Shown here: positions 19,743-28,969 of the stretch, in pieces
Layout: the number at the start of each line of letters is the position of its first letter
How positions within the stretch are numbered: the stretch's first letter is position 1
The notes under the pieces: model-generated
What the model was told of the DNA's origin: nothing
Seen by the model: the letters and a program-made list of their open reading frames with translations, nothing else
The model's database searches: none
Program-made: the position numbers and the translations under genes
Assembly: GCA_016868305.1 (NCBI GenBank)
Contig: VGHK01000017.1
Location: 1-46,339 of the forward strand
Direction: 5' to 3'
Length of the DNA: 46,339 nt
Source: Betaproteobacteria bacterium
GTDB lineage: Bacteria; Pseudomonadota; Gammaproteobacteria; Burkholderiales; Burkholderiaceae_A

Positions 19743-20498
19743 CTATGGCCTTTGGGCTTTGCCCTGGTTTGCCACCGCGGCCATGGCGGCCTCGATTTCG
19801 GTTGGGTCGGCGAGATACCGACGCGCTTTGAGCTTGCACTGATCATCGAACTCCAGACTGATCGGCTGCGCAGTTGGGATGTTCAGATCAATGACCTCTT
19901 TATTTGACATATTCTCTAGCACTTTAATTAAAGCGCGTAGCGAATTCCCATGGGCGGCTATGAGAATTCTACGGCCTGCCCGAAGCTGCGGGACGACCTC
20001 ATTCTGCCAGAACGGCTCCACCCGGGCTACGGTGTCTGCCAGACACTCCGTCTGAGGCAAGAGCCGGGGATCCACATGGGCATACCGCGGATCATGCCCT
20101 TCCCAGTGGGCGCTGTCGCGACCAATAGAATCAGGTCGGACGTCATAAGAACGCCGCCAGCGCAAAACCTGGGCCTCGCCATACTTCAGGGCCGTTTCAG
20201 TCTTGTTCAGACCCGCGAGCGCACCATAGTGCCGCTCGTTAAGCCTCCAGTCTTTAATAACCGGAATCCACATCTGGTCGAGGGTGTCTAAAACGATGCA
20301 GCAGGTGCGGATGGCGCGCTTTAGAACCGAGGTGTAGGCCACGTCGAACTGGAATCCACGGTCATTTAGAAGCACGCCGGCCCGACGCGCCTCTTCGTGG
20401 CCATTGGGGCTGAGGTCGATGTCTACCCAGCCGGTGAAACGGTTTTCAAGGTTCCACTGGCTCTGACCATGGCGTAGAAGAATAATGGGGGGAGGCAT
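19743..20498 (-). CDS. gpmA: 2,3-bisphosphoglycerate-dependent phosphoglycerate mutase
   Basis: Glycolytic enzyme converting 3- and 2-phosphoglycerate. RHGQSQWN (9-16) carries the phosphohistidine, ERHYGALAGLNK the substrate loop, and AAHGNSLRALIK the second catalytic His. The 251 residues match the dPGM family. ATG at 20498 lies after GGGAGG-type purines in a short region shared with the divergent rhodanese gene. ctpA follows after three bases. Confidence 0.97.
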   Translation of the reverse strand: MPPPIILLRHGQSQWNLENRFTGWVDIDLSPNGHEEARRAGVLLNDRGFQFDVAYTSVLKRAIRTCCIVLDTLDQMWIPVIKDWRLNERHYGALAGLNKTETALKYGEAQVLRWRRSYDVRPDSIGRDSAHWEGHDPRYAHVDPRLLPQTECLADTVARVEPFWQNEVVPQLRAGRRILIAAHGNSLRALIKVLENMSNKEVIDLNIPTAQPISLEFDDQCKLKARRYLADPTEIEAAMAAVANQGKAQRP

Positions 20499-20528
20499 AA
20501 TCTGTCTGTTACCGTAAACCGGTAATTC

Positions 20529-20534
20529 TATAAT
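20529..20534 (+). promoter_or_regulatory. Perfect -10 element before the rhodanese-grxC-secB-gpsA run
   Basis: TATAAT at 20529-20534 lies in the 68-base divergent gap between gpmA and the rhodanese gene, 38 bases before the GTG start and upstream of the AGGAG ribosome binding site. No good -35 hexamer sits 16-18 bases upstream, so an activator or an extended context may be needed. Confidence 0.5.
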
Positions 20535-20566
20535 CTAAGGCTAACGCCTGACAGGAGTCACGCCTC

Positions 20567-21004
20567 GTGCAGTTTTTTTTAGACAATATCTTTCTTATTC
20601 TCGCCGCATTCATTAGTGGCGGTTTACTGGTGTGGCCTCTGGCAACCCGCGGCACCAGTGCCCGGCAGGTCAATACCCTGGGGGCAACGCAGCTCTTAAA
20701 CGCCCAAGATGCAATTCTTATAGACATTCGTGAGGCGGCCGAGCTCTCTAAAGGCCAGGTGCCCCAGGCCACCCATATGCCGGGGTCTACTCTTCCCAGT
20801 CAGATGGAGAGTCTTGTCAAGCTGGCGCAGGGGGGAAAGAAGCCCCGGCCGGTAATTCTTATGTGCGCCAGCGGCTTTCGTTCCGGTCAGGCTGGTCGAA
20901 AGGTTCGCAAGGCTGGAGTTGCCGAGGTCTATAGCCTGGAAGGCGGCTTTGATGCATGGAAGCAGGCCGGGCTGCCGGTCTCGCAAAAACGCGCCGACAA
21001 GTAG
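20567..21004 (+). CDS. Membrane-anchored rhodanese-like protein
   Basis: A single-domain sulfurtransferase resembling YibN. Residues 4-24 form one N-terminal membrane segment. The rhodanese domain follows, with LIDIREAAEL, the active-site Cys100 in MCASGFRS, and YSLEGGFDAWKQAGLPV at the end. The start is GTG at 20567 with AGGAG nine bases upstream; no ATG is available. Length is 145 residues. It heads a run with grxC, secB and gpsA, an arrangement common in Proteobacteria. Confidence 0.9.
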   Translation: MQFFLDNIFLILAAFISGGLLVWPLATRGTSARQVNTLGATQLLNAQDAILIDIREAAELSKGQVPQATHMPGSTLPSQMESLVKLAQGGKKPRPVILMCASGFRSGQAGRKVRKAGVAEVYSLEGGFDAWKQAGLPVSQKRADK

Positions 21005-21075
21005 TAGCCCCGGTTAGCAGCGTATTGCTGAAGACTAGTACTGGCTTCGCCCTAATAAAAAGAAAGGATCTCTGG

Positions 21076-21336
21076 ATGGCCCAGGTTTTGATGTACACCA
21101 CCGCAGTCTGTCCGTATTGCCAGAGGGCTGAGGCGCTCTTAAAGCAGCGGGGCGTTTCCCACATCGAGAAGATACGCATCGACCTTGACCCTGCAGCCCG
21201 TGATGCAATGATGAGCCGCACCGGCCGGCGCACTGTTCCGCAGATCTACATCGGGGAGCAGCATGTTGGAGGCTTCGACGATCTTGCGGCCTTGGACCGC
21301 GATGGTGGTCTCACCCCGCTTCTAACAAAGGAATAG
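21076..21336 (+). CDS. grxC: Glutaredoxin 3
   Basis: Small glutathione-dependent thiol oxidoreductase. CPYC (Cys12 and Cys15) is the active site, RTVPQIYI the cis-proline segment, and VGGFDDLAALDRDG the glutathione-binding turn. The open frame extends upstream to 20956, but ATG 21076 with AAAGGA upstream gives the normal 86 residues. secB starts one base after its stop. Confidence 0.96.
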   Translation: MAQVLMYTTAVCPYCQRAEALLKQRGVSHIEKIRIDLDPAARDAMMSRTGRRTVPQIYIGEQHVGGFDDLAALDRDGGLTPLLTKE

Positions 21337-21337
21337 C

Positions 21338-21886
21338 ATGGCTACCTCGCCCTCTTCTCCCCCTCCCCCAGCAGTCGCCCCCGACGCGGGCGAGGACAAG
21401 CCTGTCTTTGGTCTACAGCGGGTATACCTCAAAGACTGCTCTCTCGAGGCCCCGCATGTGCCGGAGATTTTTTTAGACAACAAAGACCCGAGGTTAGAGT
21501 TCCAGCTAGATACCTTCGACCGGGAGCTCGGCGGGGCAATGGTAGAGGTGGGAATCCGGTGCACCGTTACCTGTCGGCTTGGCGATCGTGTGGCGTTTCT
21601 GGTGGAGGCCAGCGAGGCAGGGGTATTCGAGATCTCTGGCGTCAGTGACGAGCAGCGCGCTCTTCTTAAAGGCATCTCTTGCCCTTCCATCGTCTATCCC
21701 TATCTGCGTGCCAATCTGGCCGATATCGTGCAACGGGCCAGTTTCCCGCAGTTTCACCTCTCCGAGATCAACTGGGAGGCTTTTTTTCAACAAAAAATGG
21801 CCCATCTCGCCCAGGAAAAATCAGGAACCGCAAGGCCAGACGAGGCAGCCCGCACCTCCGATAGTGGGCTCATCCTGCCCAGCTAG
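21338..21886 (+). CDS. secB: Protein-export chaperone SecB
   Basis: Tetrameric cytosolic chaperone holding preproteins for SecA. QRVYLKDCSLEAPHVPEIF is the family N-terminal signature, and CPSIVYPYLRANLADIVQRASFPQFHLSEINW the conserved core. The first 20 residues are Ser/Pro/Ala-rich and poorly conserved. The tail after about 160 is acidic and flexible. Length is 182 residues. Its position directly after grxC matches the usual order, followed by gpsA. Confidence 0.96.
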   Translation: MATSPSSPPPPAVAPDAGEDKPVFGLQRVYLKDCSLEAPHVPEIFLDNKDPRLEFQLDTFDRELGGAMVEVGIRCTVTCRLGDRVAFLVEASEAGVFEISGVSDEQRALLKGISCPSIVYPYLRANLADIVQRASFPQFHLSEINWEAFFQQKMAHLAQEKSGTARPDEAARTSDSGLILPS

Positions 21887-21937
21887 TTTTCAGTTGGTTC
21901 TCAATTAAGCGGCCTACACGTCTGAAGGTATCCGCCT

Positions 21938-23011
21938 GTGTCTGACCCCACGCGCGGGCCGATTCTTGTGCTGGGCGCAGGCGCCTGGGGCACTGCCCTT
22001 TCGGTGCACCTTGCGCGCAGGGCGCAGCCAAATATGGTCTCGCTCTGGGCCCGCGATGCGGCATTGGCCGAGCGCATGGCCCATAACCGTGTCAACTCCC
22101 GTTACCTGCCCGAGATCCCTTTTCCTGAAGCCCTTCTCGTATGGGCCAGTCTTGAGGATGCACTGGCGTCCTGGCGCAGCCGGGTAGCGGGGCAGGACGG
22201 GCTGGGCTTACTGGTGCTCGCCACGCCGGTGTCTGGCCTTCGCCCCCTGGCAGAGGCAATAGCCAAGGCGCTTGGCCCGCCCAAAGACCGCGAGGCGGTG
22301 CTCTGGCTATCGAAGGGTCTGGCAGTGACCCCGGAGGGCCTACTCTGGCCGAACGACCTGGTTGCCGGGCCCCTGGTGTCTTGGCCTCGCGGCGCACTTA
22401 CTGGCCCGAGTTTTGCGCAGGAGGTTGCCCGTGGGCTGCCGTGTGCGCTTACCCTGGCGAGCACCGACCCGGTCTTTGCCCGGCAGGCAGCCCGTGCCTG
22501 TCATGGGGGTTCCATGCGGGTCTATGCCAGCGGCGACCTCGTGGGCGCGCAGCTTGGCGGAGCCATGAAAAATGTACTGGCGATTGCTGCCGGGGTTGCC
22601 GATGGCCTGGCCTTAGGCGCTAATGCCCGGGCTGCGCTGATTACGCGGGGTCTTGCGGAGACTGCCAGGCTTGGCCAGTCCTTAGGGGCTCAGCCCCAGA
22701 CCTTTCTGGGGCTGGCCACCCTGGGCGACCTTATTCTCACATCCACAGGAGACTTATCGCGTAACCGTCGGGTAGGTATTGCCCTGGCCAAGGGCCAGCC
22801 ACTGGCTGAGATTCTGTCGGGGCTTGGACATGTGGCAGAAGGGGTATCCACAGCCCCGGCCATTCGCAGTCTGGGTCAGGCGCATGGTGTTTCGCTGCCG
22901 ATTGTGCAGGCTGTTTGTCAGCTGCTCTCCGGTTCCGCCTCAGTAGCCATGGTGCTACAAGAACTGCTTGACCGTGACCCGGTTGACGAGGACCCTAGCG
23001 CCCATCCTTAA
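21938..23011 (+). CDS. gpsA: NAD(P)-dependent glycerol-3-phosphate dehydrogenase
   Basis: Makes sn-glycerol 3-phosphate for phospholipid synthesis. GAGAWG (13-18) binds the nucleotide, and [21 protein letters not shown] carries the catalytic lysine. [19 protein letters not shown] is the C-terminal signature. The start is GTG at 21938 preceded by GAAGG; no ATG fits. The 357 residues are slightly longer than the usual ~335. The 3' end overlaps the convergent trmL by 17 bases. Confidence 0.95.
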   Translation: MSDPTRGPILVLGAGAWGTALSVHLARRAQPNMVSLWARDAALAERMAHNRVNSRYLPEIPFPEALLVWASLEDALASWRSRVAGQDGLGLLVLATPVSGLRPLAEAIAKALGPPKDREAVLWLSKGLAVTPEGLLWPNDLVAGPLVSWPRGALTGPSFAQEVARGLPCALTLASTDPVFARQAARACHGGSMRVYASGDLVGAQLGGAMKNVLAIAAGVADGLALGANARAALITRGLAETARLGQSLGAQPQTFLGLATLGDLILTSTGDLSRNRRVGIALAKGQPLAEILSGLGHVAEGVSTAPAIRSLGQAHGVSLPIVQAVCQLLSGSASVAMVLQELLDRDPVDEDPSAHP

Positions 23012-23531
23012 AGCCATGCTGTCGCCAGGCCTCATAAACGGTAACGGCCACCGCATTAGAAAGGTTGAGGCTACGGCTTTCGGGTCGCATCGGAAGCCGA
23101 AACCGCTGGCCGGCCGGAAAGAGGTTAAGCTGTGCGGCCGAAAGGCCTCGGGTCTCCGAGCCAAAGAAGACCCAGTCCCCCCAGTCAAAGTGGGCCTCTA
23201 AAAAATCAGACTTGCCTCGGGTGGTAAGGGTCTTGCAGCAGCCTGGCAGCACCGGGCAGTCCCATCCCTGCGCCTGAAGAAATGGCTTCCAGCCGGGATA
23301 GACCTGTAGGGCGCAGAACTCCCGATAATCGAGGCCTGCCCGGCGCATTCGTGCATGGTCGATCGGGAAACCCAGCGGCTCTATCAGGTGCAGCCGGGCA
23401 CCGGTGTTGGCACAGAGCCGAATGATGTTTCCGGTATTCGGCGGAATCTCCGGCTCGACAAGCACCACATTGAGAAGCGGCAGGGTATCGGCGGCAGCGA
23501 TGGGCGGTAAGTCGGGGGTTTCGGTAACCAT
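22995..23531 (-). CDS. trmL: tRNA (cytidine/uridine-2'-O-)-methyltransferase TrmL
   Basis: A SPOUT-class methyltransferase modifying the wobble base of tRNA-Leu. [20 protein letters not shown] is motif 1, FFGSETRGL motif 2, and [19 protein letters not shown] the trefoil-knot motif 3. Length is 178 residues including about 18 extra N-terminal residues. It follows comF on the same strand with a 71-base gap. Confidence 0.94.
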   Translation of the reverse strand: MVTETPDLPPIAAADTLPLLNVVLVEPEIPPNTGNIIRLCANTGARLHLIEPLGFPIDHARMRRAGLDYREFCALQVYPGWKPFLQAQGWDCPVLPGCCKTLTTRGKSDFLEAHFDWGDWVFFGSETRGLSAAQLNLFPAGQRFRLPMRPESRSLNLSNAVAVTVYEAWRQHGFKDGR

Positions 23532-23602
23532 GACGCGAACGATTCTAGTCTTGCCAGAGGGCTAAGGGCCTAGCGCGCCCCAGGTATCCCTTAGGCATCC
23601 CC

Positions 23603-24382
23603 CTAGCGCATCCCTTCAGTGCGCTCCCAGAGGCGGTGGTGCCAGGTGGACTGTTCTGGGCCCGAACCCGGCCTGGGTGGCATGGCTTTGGCCAAGGCGC
23701 CCGTTTGACCGGTCTGGGGCGCGGGAACATAGGCCAGCACCACCGCCCCCAAAACCGGGCTGCCCCCCTCGTTGATGGCCTGTGCTGCCGACCTGAGCGT
23801 GGCGCCGGTCGTCATCACATCGTCAACCAAAATGACCGGGGCGAGCGGGTTTTGGCGCGGTGGGCTCCATACAATGAGCCCAGGCTCTGTCTGCTGCCGT
23901 TCAGCCCGCGTGCGGCGTGCCTGCTCTGGCGTAGACCGAGTCTTGGTAAGCCCGCCGCGTCGCACCGGAATTCGCCAGTGTCGGCCTAAGGCCTTTGCGA
24001 GCAGGGCAGGCAGGTGAAACCCGCGCGTGGCCAGACGTTTCGGGTCGGGTGCCATGGGGACCAGCAGCAGGTCTGACTCAGACCATTGCTGTGGCCGATC
24101 GAGGCTGCGCAAGAGCCTCGCCAGACCAAGGGCTGTGGTCCAGTCGCTATGGTATTTCGCCCTTTGAATTTGTGATGAGACCTCGGGGGTATAGCGGGCT
24201 AGGTAGAAGACGTTGATCTCACCTGCCTTGGGGCTTATCTCCAGGCTGGTCTTACCGGGTTCCACCGGATAGGCCTCTCTTGGGCTTGCCCAGAGCCAGT
24301 GCAACAGGCCGTCCATGGGCGTTTCCAGACGACCGAAGAGCCGTTGAACCGATAAATGACTGAAAAGGGCTTTGGGGTGCAT
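23603..24382 (-). CDS. comF: ComF-family phosphoribosyltransferase-like protein
   Basis: VILVDDVMTTGATL (183-196) is the PRPP-binding loop of type I phosphoribosyltransferases, and KRLATRGFHLPALLAKALG is the ComF/GntX signature. ComF is needed for DNA uptake in transformation in some species; elsewhere the role is unclear. Unlike most family members, the N-terminal 60 residues contain no CxxC zinc-binding pairs. No clear ribosome binding site precedes ATG 24382, so a start at Met23 is possible. Divergent from the BioC-like gene. Confidence 0.85.
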   Translation of the reverse strand: MHPKALFSHLSVQRLFGRLETPMDGLLHWLWASPREAYPVEPGKTSLEISPKAGEINVFYLARYTPEVSSQIQRAKYHSDWTTALGLARLLRSLDRPQQWSESDLLLVPMAPDPKRLATRGFHLPALLAKALGRHWRIPVRRGGLTKTRSTPEQARRTRAERQQTEPGLIVWSPPRQNPLAPVILVDDVMTTGATLRSAAQAINEGGSPVLGAVVLAYVPAPQTGQTGALAKAMPPRPGSGPEQSTWHHRLWERTEGMR

Positions 24383-24428
24383 GGGGGAAAGGGGGCGACC
24401 CGAATGCGCCGACTATACTCAGGGCCCC

Positions 24429-25451
24429 ATGTCAGCGACTCGCCCTCTTTTGCTCGATAGTGCCCTGCTTCTTCATGGCCGGCGTCGAAGGGACAGACTC
24501 ACTGCGGGCCGGATAGTGGACGCAACCGCGGACCCGATGGCCGGCCCAACCCCGGCCGTGCACCCAGTGATAGCCCGCGCACACTTCTCTGCCGGCGAAC
24601 GCCTGGCGGATATGCGACTTCCCCCGGGCCGTGGGCTGATCATTAGCCCATACCCAGAACAGCAGGGGCTGGGCAAGGCGTTCGCTCCCTGGCCACTAGC
24701 CCATGCCGATGTCTTTCCGGCAGGTGAGCCGCAGAAACCTACCGAACATAAGTTAGCACATACTGCTACAAATAATGTCTCGGAGAAGAGGGGTGGCGGT
24801 AGAGGGCTGGTGCGCCTGCTGCAAGACTGGATGGGTGGAACCGCTCGGGCGGGGCGTCACCCCAGGCTGATGCCCTCAGCCAGCGGTAGGTACGACTCGC
24901 TTGAAAATGCCAGCCAGTCGTTTGTCCTAGATACGGCTGGCCTCATTGCGGGCTGGCCCATGGCCGTATGGTTTCCTGAAATGGCGAGGCTTCTTAAGCC
25001 CGGGGGGGTGTATGTCTCCGCCAGTCTGGGGCCTACTTCGCTGGCGGCGCTCTGGGCCTCTTTGGGCCGGCCTGTTCCGGCGAGCCCCTTCTGGCATGAC
25101 CTGCATGACATTGGCGATGCCCTGTCAGCCGCGGGCCTGGCCTCGCCTGTGGCTGAGTCTGACCGACTTACCTTTAGCTACGGCCAGGTGGCGAAGGCCT
25201 TGGCCGACATTCGTAATTTTCCGGTGCGCCCGAGGGTGGTGGTGGATAAGGCGGCGGGCACGGCGTCTTCAGTCCCTCTGACTCGTCGCCGAATTCAAGC
25301 CGCCCTGGAGTCGCAGCGGGGGGCCGATGGCCGGATCGCGCTTGGGGTCGAGCTTGTCATTGCCCATGCCTGGAAGCCCGAGCCGCGTGCCAGCAAGGCT
25401 GCAGCCGATGAGGTACGACCCGTTACCTGGCACCCCAAGAAGGCGGGTTAA
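24429..25451 (+). CDS. BioC-like methyltransferase with a degenerate SAM-binding half
   Basis: The C-terminal half matches betaproteobacterial BioC-type proteins: MARLLKPGGVYVSASLGP (post-motif strand), FWHDLHDIGDALSAAGLASPV, and a final VELVIAHAWKPEP. The N-terminal half, where a class I methyltransferase should have the glycine-rich VLDxGCGxG motif, has only weakly matching sequence (about residues 40-80, with no GxGxG) and a long basic insertion. It may be a diverged BioC, which methylates malonyl-ACP for biotin synthesis, or an inactive relative. ATG 24429 is used because an upstream ATG at 24372 would run through the comF start. TATACT at 24414-24419 lies only nine bases before the start. 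Confidence 0.6.
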   Translation: MSATRPLLLDSALLLHGRRRRDRLTAGRIVDATADPMAGPTPAVHPVIARAHFSAGERLADMRLPPGRGLIISPYPEQQGLGKAFAPWPLAHADVFPAGEPQKPTEHKLAHTATNNVSEKRGGGRGLVRLLQDWMGGTARAGRHPRLMPSASGRYDSLENASQSFVLDTAGLIAGWPMAVWFPEMARLLKPGGVYVSASLGPTSLAALWASLGRPVPASPFWHDLHDIGDALSAAGLASPVAESDRLTFSYGQVAKALADIRNFPVRPRVVVDKAAGTASSVPLTRRRIQAALESQRGADGRIALGVELVIAHAWKPEPRASKAAADEVRPVTWHPKKAG

Positions 25452-25514
25452 CCAGCAGGCGGAATTGGTGAGACGCGAACAAGGGGGGTAATCGGGGAGA
25501 TTGTGTGACTTTCT

Positions 25515-25542
25515 TTGTTGTATACGCCAAAAGGCATATACT
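25515..25542 (+). promoter_or_regulatory. Promoter with operator-like inverted repeat upstream of DUF2244-cox
   Basis: TTGTTG (25515-25520) and TATACT (25537-25542) are separated by 16 bases, a good sigma70 arrangement in the 163-base gap before the DUF2244 gene. The spacer and -10 are covered by an inverted repeat, TATACGCC (25521-25528), AAAA, GGCATATA (25533-25540), with seven of eight positions paired. A dimeric regulator bound there would block RNA polymerase. The repeat could alternatively be a weak terminator for the upstream gene, but no T-run follows. Confidence 0.55.
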
Positions 25543-25614
25543 CCGAAAAATACAGGCGCGCACAAGAGGCGGGCTGACACCAGTAGGTAACTCGTAGGGA
25601 CAAACCTTCGCACC

Positions 25615-26124
25615 ATGCAGACCCCAGACACCCAGGTTAGGGATGGTGTTACGGAACAAGCCGTTCCGGACACAGACGCATCGTGCAAATGGGTTTTGCG
25701 GCGCAACTGTGCCCTGTCCCCTATGCAGCTTCTTGCGGTCTATCTGTCGGTGTCTTTTGTATCGCTGGGAATTGCGATTGTCTGGTCAGTGCTGGGGCAG
25801 TGGATCATCCTGCCGTACGCGATTCTCGAGTGCCTGGCGTTAGGGGTCGCTTTTGTCTTGTATTGCAGACATGCACAAGATCGGGAGTGCGTGTCGGTTG
25901 GGCGGTCGATGGTTCGCATTGAGTCTTTTGTGGGAGGCGCCACCCGAATTGAAGAGCTTCCGCGCTACGGGATTCGCGTGCACTGGGAGTCGACCCAAGG
26001 CAAAGGGCTGGTCTCCTTTCGGTCAGGCGGCAAGCAGGCAGTGGTGGGGCGGTTTGTCGATTTAGAGCATCGTAGGCGTTTTGTTTCGGAGTTTCGCCAG
26101 GCGGTGGGTTATGCGCCGCTATAG
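25615..26124 (+). CDS. DUF2244 family membrane protein
   Basis: Two hydrophobic segments (about residues 38-60 and 64-83) follow a 30-residue soluble start that includes WVLRRNCALSP. The C-terminal part contains GRFVDLEHRRRFVSEFRQAV. This matches the DUF2244 family, which in Burkholderiales and many alphaproteobacteria is encoded just before coxB. Function is unknown; a role near cytochrome oxidase is inferred from position only. ATG at 25615; 169 residues. coxB follows in the same direction. Confidence 0.78.
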   Translation: MQTPDTQVRDGVTEQAVPDTDASCKWVLRRNCALSPMQLLAVYLSVSFVSLGIAIVWSVLGQWIILPYAILECLALGVAFVLYCRHAQDRECVSVGRSMVRIESFVGGATRIEELPRYGIRVHWESTQGKGLVSFRSGGKQAVVGRFVDLEHRRRFVSEFRQAVGYAPL

Positions 26125-26178
26125 TGTGGAATGTTAGGGTTTGTATCATCGGTGGCTGAGAAAAAGCAGAGGCAAAAA

Positions 26179-27069
26179 ATGAATAAACAGGGAGCGAGAG
26201 GCATGGGGGGAATGGATTTTTTACGGGCCGGTCGCGCTGCGTCTGCTGCACTAGGGTTTGCGCTTATGGCCCCTCTGGTGGCCTTTGCCAACGACATGAC
26301 CACGAAGTACAACCTTCGAACCCCAGCCTCCGAGATGGCCGAAAGCCTCTACACCCTGCACAATTTTCTGCTGGCTGTCTGCCTCATTATTTTTGTGCTC
26401 GTCTTTGGTGTGATGTTTTATTCCATGTACGCCCACCGCAAGTCAAAGGGCCACAAGCCAGCAGACTTTTCCGATAGCCACACGCTTGAGATCGCCTGGA
26501 CGATAATCCCGTTCCTCATTGTTGTGGTTATTGGTGTCTATGCCACGCCCATTGTGATGGCCCAAAAAGATACTACGAATGCAGACATCACCATTAAGGC
26601 CACTGGCTACCAGTGGAAGTGGGGCTACGATTATCTCAAGGGCGAAGGCGAGGGAATCTCTTTTCTCTCCACGCTGACAACCCCGTACGAGCAACGGGTG
26701 AACCTTGCGCCCAAGACAGAAAACTATTTGTCCGAAGTGGATAACCCCATGGTGGTTCCGGTGGGCAAAAAGATTCGTATCGTAACCACCGCAAACGATG
26801 TCATACATGCCTGGATGGTGCCAGCCTTTGGGGTAAAGCAGGACGCGATCCCCGGCTTCGTTCGAGACGCTTGGTTTAGGGCAGACCGTGTCGGCACCTT
26901 CAACGGACACTGCGCAGAGCTCTGCGGCAAGGACCATGCCTTCATGCCGATTGTGGTCCGCGTGGTTACGGCTGAGGAGTACACCGCCTGGGTAAAGGAG
27001 AAGAAATCTGCGCAGGCGGCCCAACTCAATGGGGCGCAGCCAACAGCTCTATTGGCCTTGGGCCAGTAA
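26179..27069 (+). CDS. coxB: Cytochrome c oxidase subunit II
   Basis: Carries the CuA centre that accepts electrons from cytochrome c. HAWMVPAFGVKQDAIPG and HCAELCGKDHAFM give all CuA ligands (His210, Cys245, Cys249, His253, Met256). YQWKWGYDY is the aromatic electron-entry patch. A signal sequence is followed by two membrane helices. The start is uncertain: the frame is open to 26131, but ATG 26179 follows AGAGG and yields 296 residues; ATG 26203 is also possible. There is no fused cytochrome c domain. ctaD follows after 99 bases. Confidence 0.96.
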   Translation: MNKQGARGMGGMDFLRAGRAASAALGFALMAPLVAFANDMTTKYNLRTPASEMAESLYTLHNFLLAVCLIIFVLVFGVMFYSMYAHRKSKGHKPADFSDSHTLEIAWTIIPFLIVVVIGVYATPIVMAQKDTTNADITIKATGYQWKWGYDYLKGEGEGISFLSTLTTPYEQRVNLAPKTENYLSEVDNPMVVPVGKKIRIVTTANDVIHAWMVPAFGVKQDAIPGFVRDAWFRADRVGTFNGHCAELCGKDHAFMPIVVRVVTAEEYTAWVKEKKSAQAAQLNGAQPTALLALGQ

Positions 27070-27168
27070 CGGCCTAATGAACCGCATTCTCAGCAAGTAA
27101 TCACCAGCCAATCATGTCCCACGAGTCTGTAAAGAATTTTTTGTAAAGACGATCTTCAGGAGAGCGTT

Positions 27169-28758
27169 ATGAGTGCAGTGCTAGAACCCCAAGGCCTTGC
27201 CGACCACGACCATAGCCATGACCATCCGCATGGCTGGCGGCGCTGGGTATACGCCACAAACCACAAAGACATTGGCACCCTGTATCTGTGGTTTAGCTTC
27301 ACCATGTTTATGGTCGGTGGCCTTCTCGCACTGGGCATTCGGGTAGAGCTTTTTCAGCCAGGCCTGCAGTTTATTCAGCCCGAGCTCTTTAACCAGCTCA
27401 CCACCATGCACGGCCTCATTATGGTCTTTGGGGCGATCATGCCGGCCTTTGTGGGCTTTGCAAACTGGATGATTCCGCTGCAGATCGGCGCGGCCGACAT
27501 GGCCTTTGCGCGGATGAACAACTTAAGCTTCTGGCTCATGGTGCCTGCCGGCATTCTGCTGGTGGCCTCGTTCTTCGTGCCGGGCGGTGCCGTAGCCGCC
27601 GGATGGACACTCTATGCCCCGCTCACCCTGCAGATGGGCATTGGTATGGACATGGGTATTTTTGCCCTGCACATTCTGGGCGCATCTTCGATCATGGGCT
27701 CGATCAACATCATCACCACCATTCTGAACATGCGGGCCCCAGGCATGACGCTTATGAAGATGCCCATGTTTGTCTGGACCTGGCTGATTACCGCTTATCT
27801 GCTGATTGCGGTGATGCCGGTTTTGGCGGGTGCGATTACCATGACGCTTACCGACCGCCACTTTGGTACGGCATTTTTTAATGCGGCCGCTGGCGGCGAC
27901 CCCGTGATGTTCCAGCATATCTTCTGGTTCTTCGGCCACCCCGAGGTCTACATCATGATCCTTCCGGCTTTCGGCATCGTCTCAGAAATTATTCCCACCT
28001 TTAGCCGTAAGAAGCTCTTTGGCTACAGCTCAATGGTCTACGCCACTGCCTCAATCGCTATTTTGTCCTTTGTGGTCTGGGCGCACCATATGTTCACCAC
28101 CGGTATGCCTCTTACCGGCCAGCTCTTCTTTATGTACGCCACCATGCTGATCGCGGTACCCACGGGCGTGAAGATATTTAACTGGCTTGCCACCATGTGG
28201 CGCGGGTCAATGACCTTTGAGACCCCCATGCTCTTTGCCATCGGGTTTATTGTGGTCTTCACGATTGGCGGCCTGACCGGCATTATTCTCTCAGTAGCGC
28301 CTATCGACATCCAGTTGCACGACACCTACTATGTTGTGGCCCACTTCCACTACGTGCTGGTTGCAGGGTCTCTCTTTGCCCTGTTTGCAGGTGTTTACTA
28401 CTGGCTGCCAAAGTGGACAGGCCACGTGTACGACGAAGCCCTGGGCAAGCTGCACTTCTGGGCCTCAATGATCTTCTTTAACATTACCTTCTTCCCCATG
28501 CACTTCCTGGGTCTGGCGGGCATGCCGCGACGCTACTCTGATTACCCCATGCAGTTTGCCGACTTCAACATGCTGGCTACGGTGGGGGCGTTCGGGTTTG
28601 GTCTGTCCCAGCTGATTCTGCTTTACGTGGTTATCAAGTGCATCAAAGGTGGGCCTAAGGCGTCCGATAACCCCTGGGAAGCCCCCGGTGGTCTGGAGTG
28701 GAGTGTGCCCTCGCCCGCGCCCTTCCATACCTTTGAAACCCCGCCGGTCGTGAAGTGA
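27169..28758 (+). CDS. ctaD: Cytochrome c oxidase subunit I
   Basis: The catalytic heme-copper subunit with about 12 membrane helices. [11 protein letters not shown] carries a low-spin heme His, WFFGHPEVY the CuB His and the Tyr cross-linked to it, WAHHMFT the other two CuB His, and VVAHFHYVL the heme ligands. The tyrosine in HPEVY and the overall pattern mark an A-type oxidase. The N-terminus has a His-rich [10 protein letters not shown] tail, usual in betaproteobacteria. The 529 residues are full length. ATG 27169 follows AGGAGAG. Confidence 0.98.
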   Translation: MSAVLEPQGLADHDHSHDHPHGWRRWVYATNHKDIGTLYLWFSFTMFMVGGLLALGIRVELFQPGLQFIQPELFNQLTTMHGLIMVFGAIMPAFVGFANWMIPLQIGAADMAFARMNNLSFWLMVPAGILLVASFFVPGGAVAAGWTLYAPLTLQMGIGMDMGIFALHILGASSIMGSINIITTILNMRAPGMTLMKMPMFVWTWLITAYLLIAVMPVLAGAITMTLTDRHFGTAFFNAAAGGDPVMFQHIFWFFGHPEVYIMILPAFGIVSEIIPTFSRKKLFGYSSMVYATASIAILSFVVWAHHMFTTGMPLTGQLFFMYATMLIAVPTGVKIFNWLATMWRGSMTFETPMLFAIGFIVVFTIGGLTGIILSVAPIDIQLHDTYYVVAHFHYVLVAGSLFALFAGVYYWLPKWTGHVYDEALGKLHFWASMIFFNITFFPMHFLGLAGMPRRYSDYPMQFADFNMLATVGAFGFGLSQLILLYVVIKCIKGGPKASDNPWEAPGGLEWSVPSPAPFHTFETPPVVK

Positions 28759-28928
28759 TGGCTAATACCGCACCTGGGCCGGGCCCCGCGGAGGCGCACC
28801 TGCCCGCCGAGTCGGTTCGGCCGTCGAGACAAGAGGCGAATCTCAGGCTTGCCCTGGTGCTTGCCTCTATCGCGGTGGCATTTTTTCTGGGTATTGTGCT
28901 TAAGTACGTCTTGTTTCCAGCGCCCTAG
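28758..28928 (+). CDS. Cytochrome oxidase small assembly protein
   Basis: A 56-residue protein starting with ATG 28758, which overlaps the last base of the ctaD stop (TGATG). It has a Pro/Ala-rich start, a basic stretch PSRQEANLR, one membrane helix (about 31-49) and ends FPAP. Burkholderiales carry a small single-helix protein at this place between ctaD and ctaG, annotated as a cytochrome oxidase small assembly protein. The call depends on position, size and topology. Confidence 0.75.
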   Translation: MANTAPGPGPAEAHLPAESVRPSRQEANLRLALVLASIAVAFFLGIVLKYVLFPAP

Positions 28929-28969
28929 TACCCGCCTCTCACGCATTACCTGCTCAAGGCCTTTTTGAT

